This document shows, in pieces, positions 1 through 6,800 of a stretch of 12,481 nt of DNA. The position numbers and the translations under genes were made by a program. How positions within the stretch are numbered: the first letter of the stretch is position 1; every line of letters starts with the position of its first letter. The notes under the pieces are model-generated. The model searched no databases. It saw only the letters and a program-made list of their open reading frames with translations, and was not told the origin of the DNA. Source of the stretch: Planctomycetota bacterium (lineage in GTDB: Bacteria > Planctomycetota > Planctomycetia > Planctomycetales > Planctomycetaceae); contig JAEYWB010000771.1 of assembly GCA_023429275.1 (NCBI GenBank), positions 1-12,481 of the forward strand. Direction: 5' to 3'.

Positions 1-1
1 T

Positions 2-3000
2 CCCGAGGAGGAACCCGAAGAGGGAGAGGAGAGCGATCCGGGCTATACCTACTCCACGACCGGATCGATTGACTCCGAGGACAGCTCGACCGGAGCCGCG
101 TACCACGAGGAACTGGTGACGGCGGACGAGCGGGTGATCCAGGTGCTCCCCCTGGGGGCGGTCGTGAAGACGAGCTCTGACGCCTGGGGTGTCCCGGGAG
201 GCTATGTCCAGATCGTCGGCACGTCGGGGGGGACCGGGACGACGCGGTTCGTGGAATCGGCCGAGTCGGAGACTTCGTCCCGCGGCCGATCGGCGAGCAG
301 CACCCATCAAGAGACGCGCCTCGAGTTTGCCGGAGACGGCACAGAGACAGTCTCAACGTCGATCGCCTCCGGAAGTTCCGCCCAGACGCAGCTTTACTCT
401 GAGACCGATCGCAAGGGGCTGAGAAACACGCACGAGACAGCTCTCCTGACTGACAGCAGCTCGGAATGGTCCCTTTATCTGTACAACAGCGACACGACCC
501 GCGAGCTCGATCAGGACAACGAATGGCAGCTCGTGACCGACGAGGAGGCCCAGACGATCTCCGGCTCGACGGTCGAAACCGATCAGGACGTGCAGAGCTA
601 CGGGGGAATCGACCAGCTCGAGAGGTTGGAAGTCACCGACAAGGTTGACCGGCTGAGCATCAGTACGCTAACCGTTGACCGGGGCGCCGATGGGAACGAG
701 GTCGAGACCGACGACCGTGTCTCCACCCTGGAGGCGGACCGAACCGCCAAACATCAGGCTTCGATGCCCCCCGGCACGTGGGTCCGGGCGAATGATGGAG
801 CCAATGTCCAGATGGTCAAGGGGCTCTCGAAGCGGGAGGTGACCTACAGCGTAGACGAGGAGCGGACGTACCTGAACGGCGAGACGCACCACCGGCGGAC
901 GGAAGAGCGTCTGGACACCGCCGACTCGGAGGCGGAAGGGAACAGCACGGTCCAGATCGATGGGTGGGAGCGGGGCCGCAACCACAAGGCCCTCTACGCC
1001 CGCAGTTCGCGGACGCGGATTGAGGTGGAAGACGATCAGGTGCACTACGAGCGGGACGAGACGGTCTCGCAAGGCTGGAAGCTGACCTGGGGCGATCCGC
1101 CGGCCGGCTCGACCTCCTACCACGACAACTCGCAGTTCACGCTGAGCGGGGAGGAGCACCTCAAGGTCGACATCAACCTCTCGCAGGTCCACCCGTCAGG
1201 CTCGGGTCCGGCCTACACGATCACGGAGTACAGCCGAGAGGCCCACGCGGACGGAAGCACGACCTGGGGGGGAGCGTACGGCGGGACGAGTTCCAACACG
1301 ACCGATGTCGCGGAGAGCCATTCCAGCACGACGGGCGAATTGACGGTGAATCGGTCCTACTCCCACACTTGGGAGTCGCCGTCGGGAACATCGACCTCGT
1401 CAAATTCGGACGCTCCGGGGACGATGCAGGCCGGTGCCGGGCAGTTGTCGCTCCTCATGAAAGGTCGCCCCGCGGCAACGGAGCCGTCAATCCTGTGGAC
1501 GGTGACAGGCGACCCGAACTCGATTCCGCACAGCAGCTACGGGAGCCCCGGCAGCTTCGACATGTCGACGTCGGACCAAGTAAGGACGCTGCCGATCCCG
1601 ATCCTGGCAGGTGGCTCGTCGTCCAGTTCCGGCAGCGGGTCATCATCCGGCAGTGGGAGCGGATCGAGTTCAGGAAGTGGATCGTCCTCGGGAAGCGGGA
1701 GCGGATCTTCGTCCGGAAGTGGCTCTGGGAGCGGTTCCGGGTCGGGAAGCCCGTCGGGTAGCGGAGGCTCGGGCAGTCCCACGACCGGCAGCGGATGGAC
1801 CACGACGTACGAAGTCTCGGCAGAGGCGTGGGACGATGAAGGTTCCACGAGCGAATCGGGTGGCAGCCACAGTGGGACGATCACTCGGAACGGCGTCGCC
1901 GATACGCTTGGGCATGCGGCAGAGAGCCTCGACCAACTCGGAAGAGACCTCACCGCAAAGCCGATGGGGGCGTCCGATCTCGTGGTCTGTGACGGCAACG
2001 TCTGCTGGTGCGAGGAGAGCTGGGGCGAGACAGGCATCGCAGGAGACTTCTACTGGCACTTCTCCGGGGAGGGCGACGGATCGGCCGCCTACCTGTTTTA
2101 CACCAAGTCGGACGGCTTGGTGGCTCGCATCGAATTCGGCCCGGAAGGACCATCGCCGAAACAGCGGGAAGACCTCAAACTAATCCTCAGCGGGATTCGC
2201 AACGCACAACTTGAGGATGCGGCCAGGCCAAAGCTGACGGAACACGGAGTGTACGAGGGCGATTGGTTGGATCAATCCTCGAATTTTGCGGCCGGCATGG
2301 GGGACACGATCTCCGGAGGCCTGACGGACAAGATTCGAGACTACGCCGGCACCAATGGCGGCATCGACAAAAACTCCGGGATGTATCGAGGAGGACAATA
2401 CACGGGCCGCGGCGTCAACATCGGCCTCTCGGCCGCCAATCCCACCGGCTGGGCGGCCGCCGGTGCCCGGGGAATCGCGGCCACGAAGTTCGCGTCCGGG
2501 GCGTGGGATGCTGCGGAAGAGGGGGTCGTGAAAGGGAATTGGGACGGCGCCCTTCAGATTGCCGGCACTTCGGCCTTTGGCGCGATCACGAGTTCAGGAG
2601 GCTCGCACTCGGTTCTCGGCGGAGTGAAAGCGTTCGCCGATGGTTACATGGCAGGCCAGAATGCGGTCGCGGCCTACGAGTCGCTGACGGACGACGATCC
2701 GTCGAATGACATTGATGGGTTGCTGGACGCCGCCGAGGCCGGCGTCAACATGTACAAGGCCATATTCGGCTGTTTCGTCGCCGGAACTCCGGTGGCGACA
2801 GCCGAAGGCCTGAAGCCCATCGAATCAATCCAGGCGGGCGAGTCGGTCTGGTCCTTCGACTTCCGGTCGGAGACCTGGACGCTGGCGGAGGTCGAGACTC
2901 CGCTCGTCCACGACTACCACGCCGACTTCGCGAGACTCCGGGTCGGAACCGAGGAGATCGTCTCCACCGGCAACCACCCCTTCTGGGTGACGACGGGGCA

Positions 3001-3814
3001 CAATCTCGCCGACCGTCCGAAGCCGGAGCACGCTCCGGCGTACGAGCCCTACGAGCACCACATCGAGGGCCGCTGGGTCGATGCTCGGGATCTGCGTCCG
3101 GGAGATCAGGTGCTGCTCCGAAGCCCACTCCAACCCGAAGGCACCGTCGACCCACATGCTGTCGAAATTGTGCAAATCGAGGTGTTGGCGCGGTGGGTTG
3201 AACGTCAGGCGGTGTACAATCTCCGTGTTCACGACCTGCACAACTACACGGTGGGTGTGTGCGGGACGCTGGTCCACAACCGAGACCCAAACACGGGAGG
3301 CGGGAACCCTGAACAGGAGGGCGAACAGCCGCCACAACCGCAACCACAACACGCGGCAGGGCAGGAACTGAAGGACCTCGAAGAGGCGGTCAATGGCGCC
3401 GCTGGAAACGCGGATGCAGTCTTTCAAGCGCAGTGCGTTGGAGATACTGCTCATGAAATGGTTGGCAGCGACTCGCCCCACAATGCAGCCCAGTTTGAAC
3501 GCCTGCGACTTCAATATGCCGCCGACGAAGTGTTGAACGCCCCCCGTACTGGGTCAGGTCTGAAGACTGATCCACAGCATCGAGCTGCAAGCTTCCTGAG
3601 TCGTGAGCAGCTTGAAGCAGGGAAGGTGTTCTCCTACCGAGGTGGAGATGGAGTCCAACGGACACTATTGCAAACACCAGGCGGCTTCAATGGCAACGAC
3701 GGTGTTTACGAATACGTCATCGATCCCTCTGGCAGTGTGAGCCATGCGCGGTTCCAAGAGGGCGGAGCAGTCACAGGCACCCCCAATTTTCCGATACGTA
3801 ACCTCCCACGATGA
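2..3814 (+). CDS. Giant polymorphic toxin with Hint domain and C-terminal toxin domain (5' end outside window)
   Basis: The frame is open from base 2 with no stop, so the protein starts upstream; the GTG at 116 is merely the first possible start inside the window. Residues below count from that GTG (1232 aa). Residues 1-498 are Ser/Thr/Asp/Glu-rich with no domain I recognise; 499-560 is a Gly-Ser linker. From about 723 comes a helical Gly/Ala-rich stretch (GDTISGGLTDKIRDYAG) typical of the region before Hint domains in Rhs-like toxins. The Hint domain spans 886-1055: CFVAGTPV start (C886), NHPFWV (N953-H954), YNLRVHDLHNYTVG, and terminal H1054-N1055. In polymorphic toxins Hint is thought to cleave autocatalytically and release the toxin. 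A Pro/Gln-rich hinge follows, then ~140 aa of toxin with DPQHRAASF, GGDGVQRTLLQTPG and GVYEYVIDPSGSVSHARF. I recall similar ends in haemagglutinin/Rhs-type toxins but cannot name the family; RNase-like activity is a guess. A likely immunity gene lies 13 nt downstream. Confidence 0.88.
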   Translation, partial: PEEEPEEGEESDPGYTYSTTGSIDSEDSSTGAAYHEELVTADERVIQVLPLGAVVKTSSDAWGVPGGYVQIVGTSGGTGTTRFVESAESETSSRGRSASSTHQETRLEFAGDGTETVSTSIASGSSAQTQLYSETDRKGLRNTHETALLTDSSSEWSLYLYNSDTTRELDQDNEWQLVTDEEAQTISGSTVETDQDVQSYGGIDQLERLEVTDKVDRLSISTLTVDRGADGNEVETDDRVSTLEADRTAKHQASMPPGTWVRANDGANVQMVKGLSKREVTYSVDEERTYLNGETHHRRTEERLDTADSEAEGNSTVQIDGWERGRNHKALYARSSRTRIEVEDDQVHYERDETVSQGWKLTWGDPPAGSTSYHDNSQFTLSGEEHLKVDINLSQVHPSGSGPAYTITEYSREAHADGSTTWGGAYGGTSSNTTDVAESHSSTTGELTVNRSYSHTWESPSGTSTSSNSDAPGTMQAGAGQLSLLMKGRPAATEPSILWTVTGDPNSIPHSSYGSPGSFDMSTSDQVRTLPIPILAGGSSSSSGSGSSSGSGSGSSSGSGSSSGSGSGSSSGSGSGSGSGSGSPSGSGGSGSPTTGSGWTTTYEVSAEAWDDEGSTSESGGSHSGTITRNGVADTLGHAAESLDQLGRDLTAKPMGASDLVVCDGNVCWCEESWGETGIAGDFYWHFSGEGDGSAAYLFYTKSDGLVARIEFGPEGPSPKQREDLKLILSGIRNAQLEDAARPKLTEHGVYEGDWLDQSSNFAAGMGDTISGGLTDKIRDYAGTNGGIDKNSGMYRGGQYTGRGVNIGLSAANPTGWAAAGARGIAATKFASGAWDAAEEGVVKGNWDGALQIAGTSAFGAITSSGGSHSVLGGVKAFADGYMAGQNAVAAYESLTDDDPSNDIDGLLDAAEAGVNMYKAIFGCFVAGTPVATAEGLKPIESIQAGESVWSFDFRSETWTLAEVETPLVHDYHADFARLRVGTEEIVSTGNHPFWVTTGHNLADRPKPEHAPAYEPYEHHIEGRWVDARDLRPGDQVLLRSPLQPEGTVDPHAVEIVQIEVLARWVERQAVYNLRVHDLHNYTVGVCGTLVHNRDPNTGGGNPEQEGEQPPQPQPQHAAGQELKDLEEAVNGAAGNADAVFQAQCVGDTAHEMVGSDSPHNAAQFERLRLQYAADEVLNAPRTGSGLKTDPQHRAASFLSREQLEAGKVFSYRGGDGVQRTLLQTPGGFNGNDGVYEYVIDPSGSVSHARFQEGGAVTGTPNFPIRNLPR
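1610..1795 (+). repeat. Low-complexity Gly-Ser linker coding repeat in the giant toxin
   Basis: These 62 codons read almost only serine and glycine as irregular SSSGSG and SGSG units, ending with a little Pro/Thr. At DNA level it is a degenerate array of tcg/agc/agt and ggc/gga/ggg codons, likely to vary in length between strains by slippage. It separates the Ser/Thr-rich N-terminal region from the pre-toxin and Hint part, so a flexible spacer is the natural reading. The opposite strand of this stretch gives a Pro/Glu/Asp-rich frame that is only its shadow. Confidence 0.9.
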
Positions 3815-3827
3815 GTAGCGCTGCGAA

Positions 3828-4319
3828 ATGATGACAATTCCCTGTGAGTTTTTATTTCGCTTGCGTGATCCAGTGGACTGGAATGACTTGCTGTACGCAT
3901 ATCACCGTCAGATAATCGACATCACCACACTTACCGCTTATGTTAGCCGCGCACTTGGCGAAGTGGCGTTTGACAATGATGCAGCGATACCGGACGGATT
4001 GCCAGAGAAACCTGAGCAACTAAAACCATTCTTGGACCGAGCCGCTGGCGACGTTTATCCAACGGATGAGCGGAGCAAGAAATGGGCAATGATTCTGGCC
4101 GCGTTTGTGAACGAGTTCGAGGTTGGTGACAAGTTGACTGCGATCGACGATATTTACTCGTCGTTCGATTACCCCGAAGAACTCGCCGGAATGGTGCGTT
4201 ATATGCCGATGCTTGGCCCCGATCTTGGAAGCAAGGAGGCAAATGAGAATCGCATGCTTGAGTCATTGAGCGATCTGTCGAAAAGCATTGTATATCCCGT
4301 TAAGCCCCAGGGAACGTAG
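3828..4319 (+). CDS. Putative immunity protein, DUF2247-like
   Basis: This 163-aa, soluble-looking acidic protein has no signal peptide or membrane segment. Its start lies 13 nt after the stop of the polymorphic toxin, the usual place for the cognate immunity gene. It resembles the DUF2247 family: W18 followed by NDLLYAYHRQIIDITTLTAY near the N-terminus, and the block DDIYSSFDYPEELAGMVRYM at about 107-126, which matches my memory of the family's IYADFDYPEEI...VRYMP signature. Small orphan families like this are often toxin partners. Two ATG codons are adjacent (3828 and 3831) and neither has a strong Shine-Dalgarno, so translation may be coupled to the toxin. The gene looks less GC-rich than the N-terminal part of the toxin gene, as exchangeable toxin/immunity tails often are. 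Binding and neutralising the upstream toxin domain is inferred from position. The family call rests on motif memory. Confidence 0.75.
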   Translation: MMTIPCEFLFRLRDPVDWNDLLYAYHRQIIDITTLTAYVSRALGEVAFDNDAAIPDGLPEKPEQLKPFLDRAAGDVYPTDERSKKWAMILAAFVNEFEVGDKLTAIDDIYSSFDYPEELAGMVRYMPMLGPDLGSKEANENRMLESLSDLSKSIVYPVKPQGT

Positions 4320-4340
4320 TTGACCGCTGAGTGGCTGGGT

Positions 4341-4365
4341 AAATCAAAGGGGTCAGGACTCATTG
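4341..4365 (+). repeat. Left inverted repeat of the transposase element (REP-like motif, forward copy)
   Basis: This is the reference copy of the dispersed motif, core AAATCAAAGGGGTCAGGACT. It begins 21 nt after the stop of the immunity gene and ends 32 nt before the transposase start. Exact inverse at 5096-5120; shorter or degenerate copies at 5124-5140, 5712-5728, 5845-5879, 6285-6324 and 6952-6984. Confidence 0.9.
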
Positions 4366-4397
4366 ATTTCCACGGGTCTGGCGTTTAGTCTTGCGGC

Positions 4398-5108
4398 ATG
4401 CCAAGGCCACCACGAGCGGACGAAGCGGGCGGGTTGTACCATGCCTTGAATCGGGGCAATGGACGCCAGGAGATCTTTCACAAGCCGGAAGACTTTGCCG
4501 CCTTCGAGCGGATTCTGTCAGAAGGGCTGGCCACGTACGATGTAAAGCTCTTCTGTTTCGTGCTAATGCCGAATCATTGGCATCTGGTCCTGCGGCCCGG
4601 CGTCGATGGCGAATTGAGCCGGTTCATGCGATGGATCACGGCGACGCACACCATGCGCTACCGGGCCCACTACCACACCTCTGGCGAGGGGCATGTTTAC
4701 CAGGGGCGATTCAAGAGCTTTCCTGTTCAGGATGACGGCCACTTCTTGACGGTTTGCCGATACGTCGAACGAAACGCGGCTCGGGCGGGACTGGTCAAGC
4801 GGGCCGAAGAGTGGCGGTGGAGCTCCCTGTGGCGCTGGACTCAGCCGACGGAACCCGATCCCGCCCTCCTTTCGCCGTGGCCCATCTCCCGCTCTGCAAA
4901 CTGGAGCGGTCGCGTCAACGAACCGCTGACGGAGAAGGAACTGGCTGCAATCCGCAAGTCGGTCCAGAGAGGGAGCCCGCAAGGATCAGCTGCCTGGGTG
5001 GAACAGACGGCGACCCGCCTCGGCTTGACCTCGACACTGAAGAACCGCGGTCGTCCACAGGTCCGGTTTCCGAAGAATGATGATCAAGGGGCAAACAATG
5101 AGTCCTGA
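4398..5108 (+). CDS. REP-associated tyrosine transposase (Y1_Tnp / IS200-like superfamily)
   Basis: This 236-aa protein belongs to the Y1 transposase superfamily, single-strand DNA nucleases/ligases of the HUH class that form a covalent tyrosine-DNA intermediate. Visible signatures are GLYHALNRGN (12-21), LMPNHWHLVLRPG (56-68) with metal-binding H60-W61-H62, GHVYQGRFKSF (98-108), and RYVERNAARAGLV (121-133) with Y122 as the likely nucleophile, then WRWSS (139-143). The long C-terminal part after about 150 is basic and typical of RAYT proteins rather than the shorter IS200 TnpA. All key residues are present and the frame is intact, so it may be active. It starts 32 nt inside the left inverted repeat, and its TGA at 5106-5108 falls within the right repeat. 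It probably acts on the REP-like motif copies seen throughout 4341-6985; that link is inferred. Confidence 0.93.
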   Translation: MPRPPRADEAGGLYHALNRGNGRQEIFHKPEDFAAFERILSEGLATYDVKLFCFVLMPNHWHLVLRPGVDGELSRFMRWITATHTMRYRAHYHTSGEGHVYQGRFKSFPVQDDGHFLTVCRYVERNAARAGLVKRAEEWRWSSLWRWTQPTEPDPALLSPWPISRSANWSGRVNEPLTEKELAAIRKSVQRGSPQGSAAWVEQTATRLGLTSTLKNRGRPQVRFPKNDDQGANNES

Positions 5109-5140
5109 CCCCTTTGATTTCCCGACCCCTTTGATTTCCC
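5096..5140 (-). repeat. Right inverted repeat of the element plus tandem 17-bp extra copy
   Basis: Bases 5096-5120 are the reverse complement of 4341-4365. The 17-mer GACCCCTTTGATTTCCC occurs at 5107-5123 and is repeated exactly and directly adjacent at 5124-5140. The second copy therefore does not belong to the transposase element in a simple way; it faces the copy at 5712-5728 in inverted orientation, and the two enclose the following small module. Confidence 0.9.
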
Positions 5141-5230
5141 TGCGAGCGCATGACAGCGGATGGTGATTTCAAAACCGTTGACAAAGTATTTATCAAGAAC
5201 TGGGAGCGATGGGCTCCTTTTGGACGATAG
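5135..5230 (+). pseudogene. Possible 3' remnant of a displaced toxin gene
   Basis: After a stop at 5132-5134 inside the repeat, one frame is open for 31 codons and ends at TAG 5228-5230. It includes ATGACAGCG at 5150 and reads TADGDFKTVDKVFIKNWERW followed by APFGR. It has no visible start signal of its own and is too short to be a typical gene. The charged/aromatic composition and final short basic tail look like the C-terminal end of a toxin domain. It ends 6 nt before the next gene, the same tight spacing as the intact toxin/immunity pair at 3814/3828. I read it as the tail left when the body of a toxin-coding segment was lost or left behind by rearrangement at the repeat. No family is recognised; a free-standing 26-aa peptide from 5150 is an alternative. 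Confidence 0.45.
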
Positions 5231-5236
5231 GTTACT

Positions 5237-5704
5237 ATGCCACAACCCCACCGCTTTGAAACCAAGCTAAAGACAGCTGAATGGGAAGTTGCGTTCGATT
5301 GTCTGCGAGAGCGACTTCCATCGTTTGATAAGTTCGTTCCAACTATAAAGGCATTGTCCGCGGATTCGATCTATGAGGTCGTCGAGGCCGACATCGGCTC
5401 GATGGTTTGGACTCATTGGACATCTCCCTTGTCAATTCGTCCGCCGGCGGAAATTGTCCGCGTAACGTGTCGGTGCAACCTTTGGAAGTCTGAGACTATA
5501 TATGTGGCAAATGACTTTGCCTTTTTCTACGGCCGAGGACCATTTCTGACCTCAGGCAAAGACCTTCTTGGCTGGCTTGATAATTATCGTGACCATGTCA
5601 GCAATCACGCCTTGCCATTTGATGGTGACCTGATCATATGGGCGACCGCCGGTGTGTACGTTTTTAGTCATGAAAGGATGTACGCGAGCGTCTCATTTGA
5701 CTGA
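5237..5704 (+). CDS. Hypothetical protein, candidate orphan immunity protein
   Basis: I do not recognise this 155-aa protein. It is soluble-looking with no signal peptide, and carries several Trp/Phe/Tyr-rich segments: GSMVWTHWTSPLS near the middle, NDFAFFYGRGPFL, then DLLGWLDNYRDHV, and a beta-rich end (GDLIIWATAGVYVFSHERMY). Mixed alpha/beta composition and small size suit an immunity protein, as does its place 6 nt after a toxin-like tail in the same orientation as the intact pair. It is bounded by inverted copies of the 17-bp motif (5124-5140 and 5712-5728); the second starts 7 nt after its stop. The Shine-Dalgarno is weak (GATAGG before ATG). Its base composition looks less GC-rich than the GC-rich genes at the right of the window, consistent with acquisition as a cassette. 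Immunity function is inferred from context only. Confidence 0.7.
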   Translation: MPQPHRFETKLKTAEWEVAFDCLRERLPSFDKFVPTIKALSADSIYEVVEADIGSMVWTHWTSPLSIRPPAEIVRVTCRCNLWKSETIYVANDFAFFYGRGPFLTSGKDLLGWLDNYRDHVSNHALPFDGDLIIWATAGVYVFSHERMYASVSFD

Positions 5705-5711
5705 GCAAGCA

Positions 5712-5728
5712 GGGAAATCAAAGGGGTC
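5712..5728 (+). repeat. 17-bp REP-like motif copy
   Basis: GGGAAATCAAAGGGGTC is the exact reverse complement of 5124-5140 and lies 7 nt after the stop of the 155-aa gene. The two form the borders of a ~605-bp module that has no transposase of its own. Confidence 0.88.
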
Positions 5729-5792
5729 CGGCGGGGTGGCCGGGGCGACGTTTGACGCGAAGCAAATTTAAGGAGGCCACGCAGATCGCGTT

Positions 5793-6290
5793 GTGCCGGC
5801 CTTCACGCGACCAATCGCCCCGGTGAGCGTTGCCGAGCGTTCTCGGGGAAATCCAAGGCGGCAGGACTCGTATCTCGTCTCGTCCGCACGGCTTCCCACC
5901 GCGTTGAGCACGCCTCCTTGCCGGGTGATGGTGGCGGACGACCAGGAGTCGTACACTCAGTCGGTGATCCACACCCGGACAGCCACGACGACGGAGGTCG
6001 AGAACTGGGGGATCTCCGTCTCGACCTCCGGCGGGTCTCTGGACGACGGGGATAGCCAGCGGGGCCTCGCGTCCGGAACGGAGATGGAGCTCCTGTCGAA
6101 GGGGGGCCAGGGGAGCGAGGCGCCGGCCGTCACGGCCCCCTCCAGCCAGAGCTACAAGTCCAACAGCACGACCGAGTCCCGCGACAAGGTGACGCTCGTC
6201 GACGTTTCGACGAGTTCCACCCACCTCCTGACCGTCGGGACACCGATCCCCGGCTGGGAAGCTCCCGAGGAGGACCCCGAAGGAGATCAA
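5793..6290 (+). pseudogene. Fragment resembling the N-terminal region of the giant toxin
   Basis: A GTG at 5793 lies 16 nt after AAGGAGG and opens a frame, but its first ~45 codons cross a degenerate repeat copy and look non-coding. From about 5928 the translation is Ser/Thr/Asp/Glu-rich like the giant toxin: SYTQSVIHTRTATTTEVENW, VSTSGGSLDDGDSQRGL, KSNSTTESRDKVTLVDVSTS and GTPIPGWEAPEEDPEGDQ. Its end (6263-6282) matches bases 1-20 of the window at 19 of 20 positions in the same reading phase (PEEDPEG against PEEEPEE), so it may be a duplicate of the toxin segment lying just left of the window. At about 6285 it breaks into a transposon-end palindrome and the frame loses this character, ending at 6455. 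A truncated, inactive paralog is the likeliest reading; a short expressed protein cannot be excluded. Confidence 0.5.
5845..5879 (+). repeat. Degenerate extended REP-like copy
   Basis: GGGGAAATCCAAGGCGGCAG followed by GACTCGTATCTCGTC. It aligns with 6952-6984 with one mismatch and two single-base indels, a closer relation to that copy than to the transposase ends, since both share the CAGGACTCGTA(T)CTCGTC extension. The pair forms ~1.1-kb-spaced direct repeats around the paralog fragment and the 193-bp repeats. Confidence 0.7.
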
Positions 6291-6324
6291 AGGGGTCAGG
6301 ACGTCCTGATCCCTTTTGTTTCCC
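6282..6324. repeat. Palindrome of two joined transposon ends
   Basis: A forward motif copy (GATCAAAGGGGTCAGGAC, 6285-6302) runs straight into an inverted copy (GTCCTGATCCCTTTTGTTTC, 6303-6322). The centre AGGACGTCCT (6298-6307) is a perfect palindrome and the outer arms match with few mismatches. This is what the transposase element would look like with everything between its ends removed. It could also fold as a strong hairpin and act as a transcription terminator. Confidence 0.8.
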
Positions 6325-6600
6325 TAAGCCTCTGTCTCCCTCCGCGCGGACCCGGTCTGTCCTGCCCGGGTTGTGGCGACAGACTGGGATGGCTGTCAGT
6401 GGAAGATTTGATCGGGGAGACGACGATGGGCGACGATCGCGGGAACTCGAACTGAAGAACGTCCTGCGGATTCGCACAGACACGCTCGACACGCTGTCGG
6501 CGTTCTCGGCGATGACCGGCAGCGGAGTCACAGGAATTGTCAGGTCTGCCGACCCTTGCCCACCCGGCTTCCGGCATCGAACCGGGCATGCATCGGTCGT
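6325..6600. other. Intergenic stretch, no supported gene
   Basis: Several frames are open here in both directions because of high GC, but none shows a recognisable domain, and the longest plus-strand ones continue through the direct repeats downstream. A small inverted repeat, GTCTGTC (6355-6361) with GACAGAC (6378-6384), is the only structure seen. It may be decayed coding sequence. Confidence 0.5.
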
Positions 6601-6607
6601 TGGGACG

Positions 6608-6757
6608 GGGCACAAGTCTCTGCCCGACTCCGCGCGGAGTGGCGACGCGGACGGACGATCAGGAATCCCGGTTCAACGGAACCCCGCGCGACTCAAGCGG
6701 AAAACCCGTCCATCCGTCCATTCGTCCAGATTCGTCGGTGCCGAGAGGTGGGAGTCT
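6608..6757 (+). repeat. 193-bp-spaced direct repeat, copy A
   Basis: Bases 6626-6727 match 6819-6920 at 93 of 102 positions without gaps, and weaker similarity in constant register extends from about 6608 to 6757. The unit contains a perfect 14-bp palindrome ACTCCGCGCGGAGT (6627-6640), a GGTTC/GAACC hairpin, a conserved CCCCGCGCGACTCAA stretch, and a short tandem run of CGTCCAT-like units. Its last part (GTGCCGAGAGGTGGGAG, then GGGAAGTCGGAGGG) vaguely resembles the REP-like copy that follows copy B. Confidence 0.85.
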
Positions 6758-6800
6758 GGGAAGTCGGAGGGCGAACCGGGCCTGTGGCGTCTGTTCGGAA

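Larger units (their letters stand above)
4341..5120 (+). mobile_element. REP-associated transposase element with perfect 25-bp inverted ends
   Basis: Bases 4341-4365 and 5096-5120 are perfect inverted repeats (25/25) beginning AAATCAAAGGGGTCAGGACT. They enclose one gene, a Y1/HUH transposase. The left end can fold: AAATCA (4341-4346) pairs with TGATTT (4364-4369). The right end can fold through ATCAAGGGG (5083-5090 region) and CCCCTTTGAT (5109-5118). Hairpin ends around a Y1 transposase fit the REP/RAYT type of element rather than a DDE insertion sequence. I see no target-site duplication, as expected for single-strand HUH transposition. The right repeat contains the transposase stop codon. 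Exact element limits are uncertain because an additional 17-bp copy follows immediately on the right. Confidence 0.8.

Noticed and set aside
116..118. GTG at 116 as the start of the giant toxin gene
   Set aside because: The same frame is open to base 2 and reads a plausible acidic sequence (PEEEPEEGEESDPGYTYST), so this is an internal valine codon and the gene begins outside the window.
1537..2037. Minus-strand Pro/Glu/Asp-rich frame
   Set aside because: It is the antisense of the Gly-Ser codon repeat; no start signal or domain, and the plus-strand gene is clear.
2771..3280. Self-splicing intein with a homing endonuclease
   Set aside because: The Cys...His-Asn frame is Hint-like, but only ~170 aa with no endonuclease block, and the terminal Asn is followed by Arg rather than Cys/Ser/Thr. 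A cleaving toxin-type Hint fits better.
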